A stretch of DNA of 64,000 nucleotides from Paramecium tetraurelia (Eukaryota; Ciliophora; Oligohymenophorea; Peniculida; Parameciidae). Below the pieces are notes generated by a model. It made no database searches. It was not told where the DNA came from and was given only the letters and a program-made list of their open reading frames with translations. Shown piece after piece: positions 11,765 through 25,003 of the stretch. Position 1 is the first letter of the stretch, and each line of letters starts with the position of its first letter. The DNA is taken from the NCBI RefSeq assembly GCF_000165425.1, contig NW_001799433.1, forward strand, positions 197,181 to 261,180, written 5' to 3'. Both the position numbers and the translations under genes were made by a program.

Positions 11765-13279
11765 ATGTTAGGATCAATGGGATTTTTATTATTCTGTATC
11801 TACTTTGTTGTTGATGGCTTTTAAGGTCAAGTTTTCCCATTAGATAATTTTTAGTTCAGATTTATTTAATGGATTGATTGTAAAACTAAAGAATAGGTTG
11901 GATTAGTAAATGTACAAGGAGAATTGTAAATAAGCCTTCTAGAGGGATAGGGGATTTGTTTAGACCAAAATTACTAATTACCTTTGGATGAAGACTCTGC
12001 ATACAAATATACATTTATTTTTAATCGATCTCTAAATAATGATTCATTGTTTATTTTCATAGATTACAAGATGTACGATTTGAGTAAATAATTAACTTCT
12101 TCGCCTGTAATATAAATTCAGCATTATCATTTTTTAACATGTAAGAATTCAATTGAGTTTTGGTTAAATTCAACTGCATCATTAAATTTAATTTTGTTTT
12201 TTATCACGAAAGTTTAAACAACTACTAAAGATCAAATACTGCTTGCAGGATCACTTCCTTAGTTAGAAAATGAAAATAAATTTTACTTTGATTTCTCATC
12301 AACCTTTGAACTGATACTCTAGAATCAAACTTTATAATATAAGGCAAAATTACAAAAATCCTATAATGAATAGTCTGCGTTATATTGGTTTAGATTATAT
12401 TAAAATAAGTACCTTTTACCATTATAAATATCATAAATAGATACAAATAATATTCTAATATAAGGAAGCAGACAGATAGTGGATAGTAGTGATATTAAAT
12501 TAAATAATTTGCCCTTTTTAATAAAAACCTAATACCAAATAACATAGATTAATTTGATATCTTAACATTTGCAAAATCTAGAATTTGAAGCTATTATTTA
12601 GATTGATAATACTTTTTCATAATTAAATAGAAATGATATACTATTGAAATAAAAGTTTAAGCCTATAAATTAAGTTAGAATGCAAGTAGATGTTAATTAG
12701 AATATTAATAATACTCTTGCTGTAATAGAAGTGTTGCCGAAGGGTTATGAATGTGTTCAAAATATCAATATAAGTGAAGCAAAAATTACGATAAAAAATG
12801 AATAACAGGAAATAGTGTTAGAGTGCTATTTAATTGAGAGTGATAAAAATAAGAGTTGTGTGGGATATGATGAAAGATATTGTATATTTTATGTAGAATG
12901 GAAGTTTGAGAACAATATTTAATATTCTTATGAATTGAGTGCAACGTTAGAGAAGAATAATTAATAGGATCCATTTGTTTATTTTCAAACAGACCTTGAG
13001 TATTTCCCAATGATTAATGATGAAGGAGAGGATTTCGGAGGATACTGGGTTGGATACATTCTTTTAATCAATTTACTGTTACCAATCTTAATGTTCTTAT
13101 TTTGTGTCTTTTGCGTACTATCATTAAATGTCTATCACCCATATATAATGTACATAATAGAATTGGATGAAATTTACTTCAAATCTAAAAAAAGACAATA
13201 GTAAGAATCATAACAATCGATGTAATAGGACTAATCAAGTTACGAGGGAGGAAAACTAATTTAATAAAACTCAAGCTGA
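11765..13279 (+). CDS. Type I membrane protein, 504 aa, unknown family
   Basis: A single uninterrupted exon of 505 codons with TGA as the only stop. The N-terminus, MLGSMGFLLFCIYFVVDGFQG, is a signal peptide or anchor. The long middle (about residues 25-415) looks like a folded extracytosolic beta-rich domain with scattered cysteines and many N-glycosylation sequons. Near the C-terminus is one strong membrane helix (YILLINLLLPILMFLFCVF), followed by a short Q/S-rich cytoplasmic tail. An in-frame upstream ATG at about 11642 exists, but this start puts the signal peptide first. No named family recognised; a surface or endomembrane receptor-like protein is possible. It ends 31 bp from the 3' end of the convergent chaperonin gene. 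Confidence 0.8.
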
Positions 13280-13310
13280 TTATGATTTTATATTTTTATT
13301 ATAATTAACT

Positions 13311-15079
13311 TCATGCTCTTTCTCTCTTTCTTGGTGCACATTTAACAATATCATCAACTCTCATAATTAATTCAGCTGCTTCGCTGGCAGCCATCAATGC
13401 TTGTTCTTTAACTCTTAAACATTCTTTAACACCTAGTTCACTCATGTTTCCAACTGTTCCATCAGTCATATTTAAACCACAAGTTTGATTGCCCTTTTAT
13501 AATTCGACTTTGAAGTTTTATATTAATTCAGCGGAGTCATACCCTTTAATAAAGTCTATAAGAATGGGTACCTCCATTATCGCAAATAATAGTTGGAATC
13601 TATCTCAGAGCTCTAGCAAATGCTTCAATTGCAAATGCCTATTTTCCTTATACCTTTTTGGCTTCTTCCTCACAGGCAGCTGCCATTTACATTTCTGAAT
13701 TGCCACCTCCCCAAACAACTCTTCTGTTTTTGACTGTAGTAATTAAAACACATAATGCATCATGGATTGATCTATCCACTTCATCCAAAATATGTGTACT
13801 AGCTCCTCTTAACACAATGGTGCATGCTTCATTCTTCTTGCATCCAGAGAATTTGATCATCTAATAACAATTTATTTAATAGTTTACTTTTTCTTCTCCA
13901 ATCATGATTTCTTCAATTAAATCACAATGACCTAAGACTTATGCTGCTCTTTCTGGAGCGTCGAATGTTGATAAGATTTCAGCTCCTGTAGCTGCAGCAA
14001 CTCTTTCCATTCCTTCGAAATCAGCATGTTCTATAACAGTGATTCCAGAATCTGCCAATAATTATTCTGGATAATTGTAAATTAATTATCTATTGACAAA
14101 TACTGTTGGTTAATATTTAAGAATCTTATCCACTTTATGTTTCATCTTTTCCTTCTCAGCAGCCTCTATTTCTGCAACTTTATCCATTGAATTGACTTTG
14201 ACTTTTGTTCCATATATTTTGATTTTATCATAATCCATAGCAGTATTAGCCACCAAAATCTTAGCATTTTCTATTCTCCTCTTGCATCCAATAGTTATCT
14301 GTTTCTTCAAAATGAATCCATCATCCAAATAAGAATCTCTTATTGTTCCTCCTGGAAGTTTGATTATTTGAATATAATCCAAATTGGATGATCCCTTTAA
14401 TCTGAGTACTGCTTTCACACATAAATCTGCAAAATAGTCTCTATCTGTAGTGATTAACTTTGAACTCAATGTAGTTCTGGCAATCTTAATCAAATCATCA
14501 TGAAATTCCTAAGAATTGATATCATTTTCACTAGCTAATTAAAATTATACAATTCTTTACAAATATCTCTAAGTCGCTTTAAGGCTACATCTCTAGCAAT
14601 TCTCCATCCAGCTATAACATGTTGTGGATGAATTCTTTTTTAAATTAATTTCTCTCCTTCCCGCAATAATTCACCTGCCAATACTGCAACTGTTGTAGTC
14701 CCATCTCCCACTTCCTCATCTTAAGTCTTGCTGATTTCTATAAGAATCTTGGCTGCAGGATTCTCAACATACATTGACTTCAGAATTGTAGCACCATCAT
14801 TGGTTACAGTAATGTGAGTCATTTCTTAGCCTGGTCCTGTTGGTTTCAATATTTTATCCTATTAAATTAATTCACAATTCTAACCATTCCCTTAGGTCCT
14901 AAGGTTGTTTTTACTAGATCTGCTACTGCAATTGCTCCTACAAAACTTTACTTGGAATGTTAATAATCAATAATTTACCAATCTGGCCATCTCTCCTTTA
15001 TCTTCAGTAGCTTCGTCTTTCAACACTTATGGCAATACGTTCTATGATAACTACAAAGCTTTACTCCAACGATATCCAT
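13311..15079 (-). CDS. CCT2: T-complex chaperonin subunit beta (CCT2/TCP-1 beta)
   Basis: Subunit of the cytosolic CCT/TRiC ring that folds actin and tubulin using ATP. Diagnostic stretches: [12 protein letters not shown], the nucleotide-binding [17 protein letters not shown], the beta-subunit signature [60 protein letters not shown], and the C-terminal [16 protein letters not shown]. The beta-type PGG..DSYLD..F and IENAKIL motifs separate it from other CCT subunits. The start is ATG 15079-15077 (MDIVG), followed by a 23-nt intron; a 28-nt intron ending AAG lies before QSFVGAIA and a 26-nt one inside GPKGM/DKIL. More short introns are present. Length of about 530 residues is normal for CCT2. 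Confidence 0.95.
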
Positions 15080-15125
15080 TATTTATGGTCAATTAAAAAA
15101 GAAAATTTTTTTAATCAAATATTAA

Positions 15126-16832
15126 ATGAACATTAAGGAAGAAAAAATAAAACTAATTCTCTAATTTTTACGATAAATTAAATATGATCAAACTTTCTAG
15201 AAACTCTAGGAACAATCATAAATTTAATTAGATCCTTAAAATTTAGAATTGATTACTCAATCTATTAGAAACTAAGACATAATATAATTAGAATAGCTAC
15301 TCAATCAATATTTAGATGAAGAAACAAAATAGAAATGCATTTTGAAAGTATTGGAGCAAAAATACATTAAACTACTTAAATTACACAATATTTAGGAGGC
15401 AATCTAACTATTGAGAAATTAAATAACAATTTATTGCTCAGGTATATGTTTAAATATCCATATTTAGACGAAGAATTAAAGCATCAATATGCTTCTATGA
15501 TATATCTTCCAGAACTCAAAGTAAAATAAGAATAAGAATTGATAGATGAAATTATATCGTTGTGCTATAAATAAATCGGATTAATTGAACCTAATAGATT
15601 AGTGACCTTAATACAATAATAACAAGCAAATTAAGTATTGGATTGTCAATTCCATGTTAAATTAGAATAAAATTACAATGTTTTTAAATAGCACACATGC
15701 AATCCTTAATTAAATATAATCAAGCAGAAGAAAAATATCCTTTTCTGCCTATTTTCAATTAATGGTCAATATAAAGCCTTAGTTCATGGACTCTAAATTT
15801 ACTTATATTAATATGACAACACAAAAAATGAATACCAATAAACTCCGAGGAAAATATCAACTGGACATACTAGTGCGATTACATCAATTATATTCTCACC
15901 CTGCAGTAAATACATTGGAACATCTTCACAAGATTTTACAGCCTTTGTGTATAACATATAAACAGAAAAAAAGTATAGAATTGAAGGACACAATGCAGTA
16001 GTATAATGTTTAAATTTTGTCTTATGTGATTAATCAAAGAAAAAGTAGAAAAATGAATATGATATTTACACTATTTCTATAGATGGATGGCTTTATGAAT
16101 GGAATGAAAATGAAAGGAAGGGAGGATTAAAAATTGAGGAAAAATTGTTGAAATTACACTCACATCAACAGAAGGAATTAATGCTTTTAACTAGTTAAAA
16201 TAAGATTAGTTTGTATCAATTATATACAAAATAATAAATATCTTAGACTTCAACTTCTAACAATAATTAGAATTCAGTCGTAGATAAAAATTTTAATTTT
16301 GCCTTAGTTTTCATAAGTGACACTATATCTCAATTGTATTTATATGCAATACCTGAATTATAATTGATCAAAGTATTCCAAACTACCTCCAGCTTAAATC
16401 CTTTAACTTCTCAATATGACCTTGGATGGCTCAATTGTAATTTAATAGCTGCTGGTACTAACAAAGGTGATTTGTTGATTTGGCATATCCAAAAATCAAG
16501 TAGGCCAATTGAGTCTTATTAAGTAGTTATTTTATTTAAAATAGATATCAGATAATGCTAATGAATTGTCTTGTATAAAATTTCATCCTACTAAAAATTA
16601 ACTCTGGGTGTATTCGCCAAAGGATTCAAGAAAACAACCATCATAATAGCAGTAAACAACTGAGGATTTAAGAGCCCAACTATTATAATCAAGGCATTAA
16701 TACTAAAGATAATCAGGAGGGATGCAATAAATATTAACTCTTTTATAGATAATTGCTAGATAAGATCAAAATAATAGCATTCGATAATCAATGTAGTAGG
16801 AAGAAAAGGAAAGCAGTGATGAAGATATGTGA
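15126..16832 (+). CDS. WD40 protein with LisH/CTLH-like N-terminus (WDR26/Gid7-like)
   Basis: 552 residues after removing introns of 26 and 22 nt; the frame closes. The first 200 residues are helical (IKLILQFLRQIKYDQTFQKL, then AIQLLRNQITIYC and IEPNRLVTLIQQ), the order seen in WDR26/Gid7 proteins: LisH, CTLH, then a short helix before the propeller. WD-type blades follow: GHTSAITSIIFSPCSKYIGT, GHNAVVQCLNFV, IDGWLYEWN and LIAAGTNKGDLLIWHI. The tail is Q-rich and acidic (ESSDEDM). In other eukaryotes Gid7/WDR26 is part of the CTLH ubiquitin-ligase complex. The assignment is by architecture; another LisH-WD40 family such as SMU1 is less likely but not excluded. Confidence 0.75.
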
Positions 16833-17179
16833 ATCTAATATATATAATTATTAATCCATTTTCAAGGAAATTTAGTATTCTATTATACTTGTTTTTATGG
16901 AAGAAATATCTATAGATTTCGATACCCAAAAATAAAAATGATCCTAAGATCTAAATAGATTGATTAAAATGACAGCCTTGTTTATTAAACATGTGTTCGA
17001 ATTAAAATGATCCTTTAATAATTACAGGTGGTTGAAGAGTTAGAACAATAATGGAAGCACAGAGTGGTATCAAAATGAAGTTCTGAATACGTAGATAATA
17101 ATAGAATAGATTAATTATTTTGTGATTTATCTTAATATTAATAATTAAATCATAATAATAAATATCACATATAAAATCA
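16833..17179. other. Intergenic, possibly degenerate coding sequence
   Basis: About 350 bp between two plus-strand genes. Short coding-looking bits (for example FYGRNIYRFRYPK) and a minus-strand open stretch across 17002-17238 can be read, but neither has supporting motifs, so no gene is called. Confidence 0.35.
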
Positions 17180-17608
17180 ATGGGAATCTGTAGTTCATAA
17201 TGTTCTGGTAAAAAAAAATTAAAAACTGAAAACACCAACCAAGGATAATTGGTAATTTTTCATTATTTATATAACCAAAAGAACTTAAATTTAGATCCAG
17301 ATTATTTCAATGACTTCGATCTTTATAATGAGCCCTTAATTATAAGCATAAATAAAGAATTTGAAAATATACACCAGCAGTTTCTTAATGTATGCAAATA
17401 AATTTAAAGTAGATCACATAAGAGCTTGATAAACTTTCCCAGTTTTTATTATCATGATTTAAACAAGAAGCTATATATGATAATAATTATTATTAATTCT
17501 TTTTATTTGTCTTTTAATTTTCACATTATGTTTAAATATGAAAAGCAGTTTGTGAAAGCTAATTTGCTTGAGAAATGCTCATATTAACATAATAAGATTC
17601 ATGGTTGA
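17180..17608 (+). CDS. Putative N-myristoylated small protein
   Basis: The ATG opens MGICSSQCSGKKKLK: Gly2, Ser6 and nearby cysteines followed by lysines, the classic context for N-myristoylation plus palmitoylation, which anchors proteins to the inner membrane face. The frame then runs 142 codons to TGA 17606-17608, with NLDPDYFNDFDLYNEP in the middle and a hydrophobic patch (MIIIIINSFYLSFNF) that could instead be intronic or non-coding. No domain recognised. The N-terminus is convincing; the 3' structure is not. Confidence 0.45.
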
Positions 17609-18122
17609 CGATTCTTTATTTTTAATAAACTATTTTATAATCCAAGAAGTTCAAAAAGGATGAAAGAAGTATATGGTTAGCAATATGAATCTTAAACTAA
17701 GGTGCTATTCCATATATCAACTAATATTACGATTTTTTTCCGTATTAAATGTAGAGAAATAAAAAAAGAGGATGTTCGATGAATTAGAGTTGATATACAT
17801 GTTAAAACAAATTGTAAAGTATGATGATGACCATATTAATAAATATTAAACAAGATTTATATTTAATACAATACTGAATTCTACATACTAAAATTAGACA
17901 TTGTTATTGGTTCCGATGATGTTGTAATAGTCATAATTTACTATTAATAATATATATTATTTTTAATATTTATAGATTTAAATCTTTATAAAAATAGTGA
18001 TAGACTTGAATTATTAATGATAATGAAGTGCTAATAAGTAGTTTCAAAAACAAAGGAATAATAAAAATTGATATTCACTTAATGATTATTTTGATTAGAA
18101 TTCATTAAATAAATTTGATGTA
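17609..18122. other. Intergenic or unresolved coding remnants
   Basis: Open plus-strand fragments occur (for example around 17775, MFDELELIYMLKQIVKYDDD), but they do not join into a supported gene with canonical short introns. They may be 3' exons of the preceding gene or decayed sequence. Confidence 0.35.
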
Positions 18123-18849
18123 TCAATTATCAACATAATCAAGAATGTCAAAAGATTTATTATTATTGCTTGATAACTAAGATTATTTTTAATATTTAAT
18201 TAGTTAGGCCTTCATCCACTCTTCATCATATTCCCTAGTTTTGTATTGGCATAATTCTACTCTCAAAGATGTTACCTACTATGAACAAGGGAAATTACTA
18301 TTTTATTTAATCTGGCAATTTCATTTTTATATGACTAAACAGAATCATTACTTTTATCATCAATAAGTGAATTATATTTGGAATCCGAAGCCGTTTTTAA
18401 AGATGCAGATCTAACTAATTCAGTCTAAGTTTATTCAAACCTAGATAGTAATTAAAATACATTGATTATAATCTCTGATATTCTTTTTTGCTTTAGGAGA
18501 CTTCCTCCTTCATTTTTTAATTTTATTACTTCAATTCTTCAATGAGTTTTTATGTTTCGAGATCTTCAATTGCGCATAATTCTATTTTCTCAGTGCAATT
18601 AAGATATGAATCCAGTTTTTTGTAACTCTTTTGAGAAATGGAGTCTTTATCATTTGAAATGCTTTGTTTTAGTTATAAATTCTGTTGACTGAGCTTCTCA
18701 AATTTTTCTTAAAGAATTTGGTATTTGCTTTATAAATCATAATGAACTTCCTCAAACTAATAATAACGCTATAACAATTCTTCTAAGGCTATACATTTAG
18801 ATGCTAGTTTATTTTATGGCATTTTGATTAAAGTCTTAAAAGCTGACAT
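18123..18849 (-). CDS. Coiled-coil protein, 228 aa
   Basis: Starts MSAFKTLIKMPQNKLASK and ends at TGA 18125-18123. Two 20-nt introns (ending CTAG and ATAG) restore the frame, giving exactly 229 codons. Most of the protein predicts as coiled coil with regular hydrophobic spacing (EELLQRYYQFEEVHYDLQSK; IEDLETQKLIEELKQQNQKM). No signal, membrane segment or catalytic motif. Likely a structural or adaptor protein; family unknown. Confidence 0.75.
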
Positions 18850-18921
18850 AAATATTTTAATAATAATTATTAGAAATTTGTTACAAGAAAAAGCTTAATC
18901 AAAATACAATCAATTAATCAT

Positions 18922-21900
18922 TCAATTCGTATTAATTGTTTCTCTTTAAACTTAGTCCATGAGCTTCTCATAATCAGATGGATCCACTGATTTTAAGATC
19001 CTCCTTAAAATATACAGAGGCACCCAACTCATTAACAAAATCAATATGACCCAGCCAAAAAAGGGTACATCAATTGTATCCTATACTAATAGTTGTTCAG
19101 GAAACAATAGCAAAGTCATAAGGTAAATCAACACGGATAACAAGTTTGACAGAATCATATAGATATGTAGAGACTCTAACTATAAAATTAGAATGATTAG
19201 TACTTCTGTAAGTGTCATAGCATATTATGTAAAGATCAAACAGGTGAATACAGTGGTTTCCAATCTCAAAAAGGCTTGTTTGATCAGAAGGATGGAACAA
19301 ATCATTATAATGAAACCCTGGAATACAGCCTTCCAAATCCATATAAGAAATGTCTTTGTGTTAAGTAACCTCCCTTATTGGATTGATTTATAGAGAGGTG
19401 GGAATCTCAAGGCAATCTCTTGCTTGACATCTTCATCATAAATGATACAAAATACGGGAAACATCCTTTAATATAAGATATAATGAATACGTGAAAATAG
19501 TGGAATATCCAAACATCAAAAATCCTGAGAACAAACTGATTGACAGAAAGTAGAACAAGAACATAAATATAGTTTGTACTGTGGCAATCAGAAGACCTCT
19601 ATGTAGAATAAATTAAGAGAGCAAAGAACTCCTTTTGTACGATAATCTCCCATGCCATAACAAAAGTAGATTTAAGGAGTTGAATTTCAAGATAGAGAAA
19701 TCTGATGCTAAGGCAGCTTGCTTACCCTCCTTACCTTCAACTCCTATTCCTACATCACTAGATTATATCATTCCCACATCATTCCCTCCATCCCCCACTG
19801 CTGCTACAACAAGTCCTGAGTATTTCTTCAGGAGTTCAGTTACTATGGCTTTTTGTGTCGGAGAACATCTACAACAAATTACTGAGGGACAATTCATAGC
19901 TGCTTTCATAAATTGCTATTCGAATCCATGCAATGCTTCTTATAAACTGGTTCCATCAATTACTAATACATTATTTGAATTCGCCTCTAAATTTTATAAA
20001 ATCAGAGACATTTAGATCTATTTAATATTGATTAAGTACCTCATCAATAACATCTTTCATAATAATAAAATTCTGTGTTGCATGTTTGAGACCAGATAGA
20101 ATGGCTATACAGATGGCTGTTTCCATTTTATCTCCTGTTAACATCCAGACATTGATTCCTGCATTCTTCAAGTTTTCTATAGTATGAGACACATCCTTAT
20201 CTAATATTATTAATTACATCTTATAACTTATCTTCTACACCTGTAATTCCTATGAAATCCAATTGTTTTTCAAGTTATTCAATCAACTTTTACATCTTCT
20301 ACTCTCTATTTTCAATCAATTAAGCAGCCTTTATATATTCTTCATTCCACTCTTCATATTCCTTTTAAGTTAGTTTTTTATGAGCCAATACAAGTGTTCT
20401 CAATCCAACCCTTGCTAGATTCTCGGTTTCCTCATCAATATAACTCTAATATTATTCAGGTAATAACTATTTGAGTACTACATCTGCACCTTTAACATAA
20501 AAATGAATCTAATTTTAATTGTTCTTTAGGATTATCCCCATCCTTTTATTTTCACTTGAAAATGGGAAACTGTTTAATATCTAGTATCTTTCCATTATTT
20601 TTAGTTCTTTTTGTTCAATGTGTATAATGATCTCTTTATCATCCCTTGATGATATATAGAAACCTTATTAGGCGGCAAATTTAATTAATGCAATTTCATC
20701 AGGAGACTAAGCTTAGTAAGTACGATTTCCATATTCATCATCTACTGGGGTAACATGATGACAAACACTTAGACAAGTAAAGAAGTCCCTCATTTTTCCA
20801 CTCTTTTTATTTGGGTTTTTAAATTAATCATAGAGGATTTACTTTATTTTAGACATGTCTTCTTGTTCAATAGTATATTTCTCATTCTCCAATGAAAATC
20901 TCTTAAAAATCATTTCATTTTATGTGAGAGTGCCTCAATCAATTAATAATTAAATTTACCAGTTTTGTCACTTAATAAATACGAAATTCTACCTAAAGAT
21001 TCAGGTATATTTGAATTCCTTGTAATAGTTCCCTCAATTTTAGTATCCCTATTGATTCTGATGGAATAGACTATTTTTGCAAACTCTAAATTGACTCTCA
21101 TAGAAATCTAGAACTTATTATAATAGATTACTGGAATGATGTTACTGACTAAGATCAAATAGCGCATATACATTTAGAGTACATATTTAAAATCCCTTGG
21201 AGGACTGCTAAATAATGTTATGATAACAGCCAAAACAATCATAATGAAAAATGATAACTTACTCAACTTGTCAACTTCGACATCAAAAATTCCCTTCTTT
21301 GTTTAGGCCCTCTTTTGATTCATCATCATCTTGGCTTCATTGCCATTGTAGATTACTATCCCATATATCTATCCGACAGCCAATACACTGTTAGCCCAAA
21401 CAACATTTTCTAAACTCGTCGATTCTCTAAGCTGTTTCCCATCCATCTCATTTATTTATACTAATCCCTTAAAACTATTGATATTTTAATGGGGTTCTTC
21501 AAACTAAATTAGTCCAGACACTGATGTTAATAAATTGTCATCCATATTTTGAGTTAACTTGACGGATTTTCTCAACTTCCAATCAGTCTCTCCATCCAAT
21601 TAATCTGTTCGAATAAATGCATTTCCATCCTTGTCATCTGTTCTCAATATCAATAAGTCTGCAGGTATTCTTTCATCCTTATTCACCTGAACAATTTATC
21701 CTACTTATAGGTTCCCTGATTTCTTATTCATCAAACCTTCTATAGTTAATATTTAATAGAGCTGATTGTTTATTTGTCTGTCTCTTGAGTGTCTCAAAAT
21801 GTCGTCATATGCTTCTTTACACATAGATAAACAGACGACTATCGATAATGGACCCACATAATTGATGATAAATCCTTAGATTATAAAACATTATATTTTA

Positions 21901-22157
21901 CCTACTTTTAAAGCAGGAATGAATTAAGTAATTGTCAATCCCAAAAAGTACAAGTTAAAGAAATGTTAAAATTAATAAAACAAAACGAAAGGTAAAAATG
22001 TGAATATAGAGTATTTGCTATTATTGATTTCATTACACGCCTTTATTTGAGAAATCGTCTAATTAAGTATTATTTCCCTTAATTTAATTTCTTTCTTTTC
22101 AATTAATGGGTCTAACACAGTTCCTCTTAGTGAAATTCCCTCTTCCTCTACTTTCAT
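18922..22157 (-). CDS. P4-type ATPase, phospholipid flippase (NEO1/ATP9 class)
   Basis: About 1,050 residues. P4 ATPases use ATP to move phospholipids to the cytosolic leaflet of Golgi, endosomal or plasma membranes. Diagnostic motifs: [12 protein letters not shown] (actuator DGET), [21 protein letters not shown] (phosphorylated Asp), [16 protein letters not shown] and [14 protein letters not shown] followed by [14 protein letters not shown] (hinge). The TLTQNEMIF and [12 protein letters not shown] forms are typical of the ATP9/NEO1 branch, which usually works without a CDC50 subunit. Start [17 protein letters not shown] at 22157; end TGA 18924-18922 after YEKLMDQVQRETINTN. A 26-nt intron at 20934-20959 splits the phosphorylation motif between DKTG and TLT and ends GAG. 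A paralogue lies at 39451-42652. Confidence 0.93.
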
Positions 22158-23038
22158 GATTATTCAGAATATTTATATTTAAATTAATGTGTAATACAGA
22201 CTATTATGATGTGTTGACTCAATTAATATAATTATTAATATAAATTGCTTAATTCAAACTCATTCAAAATTAAATGTAGATAACACTAATGTTAATATTT
22301 TGGATTCCTTTTTTTATTATACAACTCATATAATTGAGTTATTTTACAAAACTTAATATATGATATATTAATCCAAATAAGCATAATATCATAGAATTGA
22401 AAATGGCATTTGCAAAATAATTTGATACTTTACTAATTTATTATAATTACAGTATTAAGAAGTTTAAACGACTTTTGTGACAATCATAAACTAATACATA
22501 TTATTTTCTTTTTTATTCTACTTCTTTTCAAACCAATATTTAGTCCATAATCATAGTGCAACATAATTAGTCAGAAAATTAATAGATAACATTAACCATA
22601 ACGAAACCTTGGTACTGTGAATAGCATTTTAGTTGTAATATAATTTGATGAATCTACCACTAAATAGATGCACGGATTTTAGAGAGTACTGTTTAGAATA
22701 ATGCACTCTTAATTTAATTGCCTAATAATCGACTGAATACTCTATTCTAACCTAATTTGTTTGTCAGTATTTTATTCAAATCCAACGCTTAGATTTTCTT
22801 AAACAATCAGTTGATTCTACTTTTTAATAAATAATCTAAGTTAAATGCTCATGTTCTCTATTTTCAATTGAAGTAATTAATTTAAGAATCATCTTCTTTT
22901 TAATTCTGGTTATTTTGATCTTTAGATTTACTCCTTCTCAAAATCCATAATTGAGAGTATTAATGTTAAAATAAATAATTGCTTTTAAGAATATCAAATA
23001 AAGAAATTATGTTTAAGTACTAAAAAAGGAACACCCAA
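22158..23038. other. Intergenic, with a possible small minus-strand gene (about 22540-22940)
   Basis: The first 350 bp are featureless and AT-rich. On the minus strand around 22940-22540 several open stretches look coding (RRSKSKDQNNQNQKEDD; NREHEHLTQIIYQKVESTDC; LNKILTNKLGQNRVFSRLLG; SIQWQIHQIILQLKCYSQYQ), but they lie in different frames and no start or splice pattern could be fixed. An in-frame ATG at 23009 is an alternative start for the next gene. Confidence 0.4.
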
Positions 23039-25003
23039 ATGTTTAAAAATAGTTTATAGGGATTGTTGAGTGGATTAGATGTATTTGGACAACCTCCCGT
23101 ATTGAGAATTTTAAAAAAAAGTAAATTCACCACTTCAACAGGGTTCTTTTGTACATCAGTAATCACTACCATCTGCATACTATATTTAATTTATTAAATC
23201 ATATAATTATACGATCGAAAAAACCCTTTAGTTGTGTTTTCAGAGTATTAAATGACTGATACTGCTGTAAGATTATTTAATTATTAGAGCCTCTTCCTTT
23301 GTTAATGAATAACTTTACGATGGCAATTTCAGTAGCCAATTTAAGTCTCAATACTCTTACAACATTAAATACACATTTTACTATTACAGTGAAAAACTGT
23401 ATCAGAGTAAGACTAATTGATGAATAAACAGGAAAAACTAGAATTCAGCAGAAGTATCTTTCCATTTTTATATATAAGTTGTACTGAATACCCAACAGAA
23501 GCATGCGATGATAAACACTTTGTTACGAATGTTCAAAAAGATTATTTTTAATCAATCAATTTAGGATATACATAATGTTTGAATTCAGACTAATGGAATA
23601 ATTCACCTCCTGTAATTTTAATAAAATTATATTAGAATTTATAAGGTCAAATAGCTGGCAAAACATATCAATATATTTCAATCATGGTGTAACAATGCAA
23701 GAATTCTACCTCATATAATCAATGTGCCCCTATAGAAAGTATTTAAGAGGAGTTGAAAACTGGCTATTACGTTGTTCATTTGTCAGATAATCTTGTCTAA
23801 ATGAAATAACCAGGTAATCCATTTTAAGAATACATTTCCCTCTAATATACAACCATGTCTATCGCAAATTCTAAAACCATAATCCAGAATTTAAAAGTGA
23901 CTAATGTCATCACTGATAAAGGCCTAATTACAGAAGACAAGTCCGAATCCTCAAGTTTAATTCAGTATACTAATCGTGAGTCATAAGAAGAATACAATGA
24001 TGAATTTTTAGTTCTCCACTATATAACACTCGATCAAAGACAAGGTGAATATTCTAGATCTTATGCTAAAGTTCAAGCTATCTTAAGTACAATAGGAGGG
24101 CTCTATCAAGTTTTATTTTTAACCATTTACTCTATTTTGAGCCCTCTTATTTAAAAATTTGTGAATCTATAAATGGCTAATAAATTATTTAGATTTGAGA
24201 ATTCAAATTATTCTTTTGATGATGATTAAATTGCTTAAGACAATTTCATAATTTAGTCACCCAAATAATAATCCTCTTAACGAGTTTTAGACTTTGATAT
24301 CAAAAAGTCCTCTTTTTCTAAATCTTTAGGCAGATCTCTCAAGTCGAAGAACTTCGAAAAAATTTAGGATTCTAAATCTATGAGTGAATATTTGAAGTCC
24401 AAGAAATAGTCTTTAAATTTAACTTTAAGAGATATAATTATTATGAGTTTAGGATGCAAGAAAAAAGAAAAAAGGCAAATCTAATATGCAACTGATAAGT
24501 TTATGTCTAAATTAGATGTAGCATATATCATATCAAAAATTTATGAGATTGATAAATTAAAATTGGTATTACTGAATGAAGACCAACTCTAATTATTTAA
24601 TTATTTACCAAAACCTGTAATTCCTTCTGCATTATTTGGAGATGATGCAGAAAGTAAAATTAAAGAAATTGAAGCAAAAAAGGCATACTAATTTATATTG
24701 CAAGATGAAAAATCAGATCTTTTAAAGTTGTAAGAGGCCTTTGTATCGTTTGCAAAATTGAAAAAGAAAAAAGAATTAACTTAAATAGACAAGAATATAA
24801 TCGAAATCTTAGACGAAGACATTATTGAATTATTCTATACTTTGAATAAAGATCAATCAAAATTAGATTAAATTTTTAATTAGAAACTTAGTTTAAATCT
24901 TCAGGTTTCAGAACCTGATTTTAAAAAATCCCATTCAATAGCTGATGTTGACTACTCGGATGATTAACCAAATTCTATTCCATATTTGAGATCCAGATCT
25001 TGA
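23039..25003 (+). CDS. Ciliate-type two-helix membrane protein, 638 aa
   Basis: Starts MFKNSLQGLLSGLDVFGQPP, the N-terminal form of a large ciliate membrane-protein family, followed by a membrane helix (FFCTSVITTICILYLIYQII). A long extracytosolic part with cysteines and glycosylation sequons follows (SCTEYPTEACDDKHF; VQQCKNSTSYNQCAP), then a second membrane region (STIGGLYQVLFLTIYSILSP) and a basic, S/K-rich cytoplasmic tail of about 250 residues. Introns of 23 nt (ending GAG) and 25 nt (ending CAG) are needed, and with them the frame closes to 639 codons. An ATG 30 nt upstream (23009) is in frame. Molecular function unknown; topology suggests a surface or vesicle membrane protein. Confidence 0.8.

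Noticed and set aside
16900..17238. Minus-strand frame MVFSVFNFFLPEHYELQI
   Set aside because: Open over about 100 codons, but AT-rich composition explains this; no splice pattern or motif, and it overlaps the MGICSS start on the other strand.
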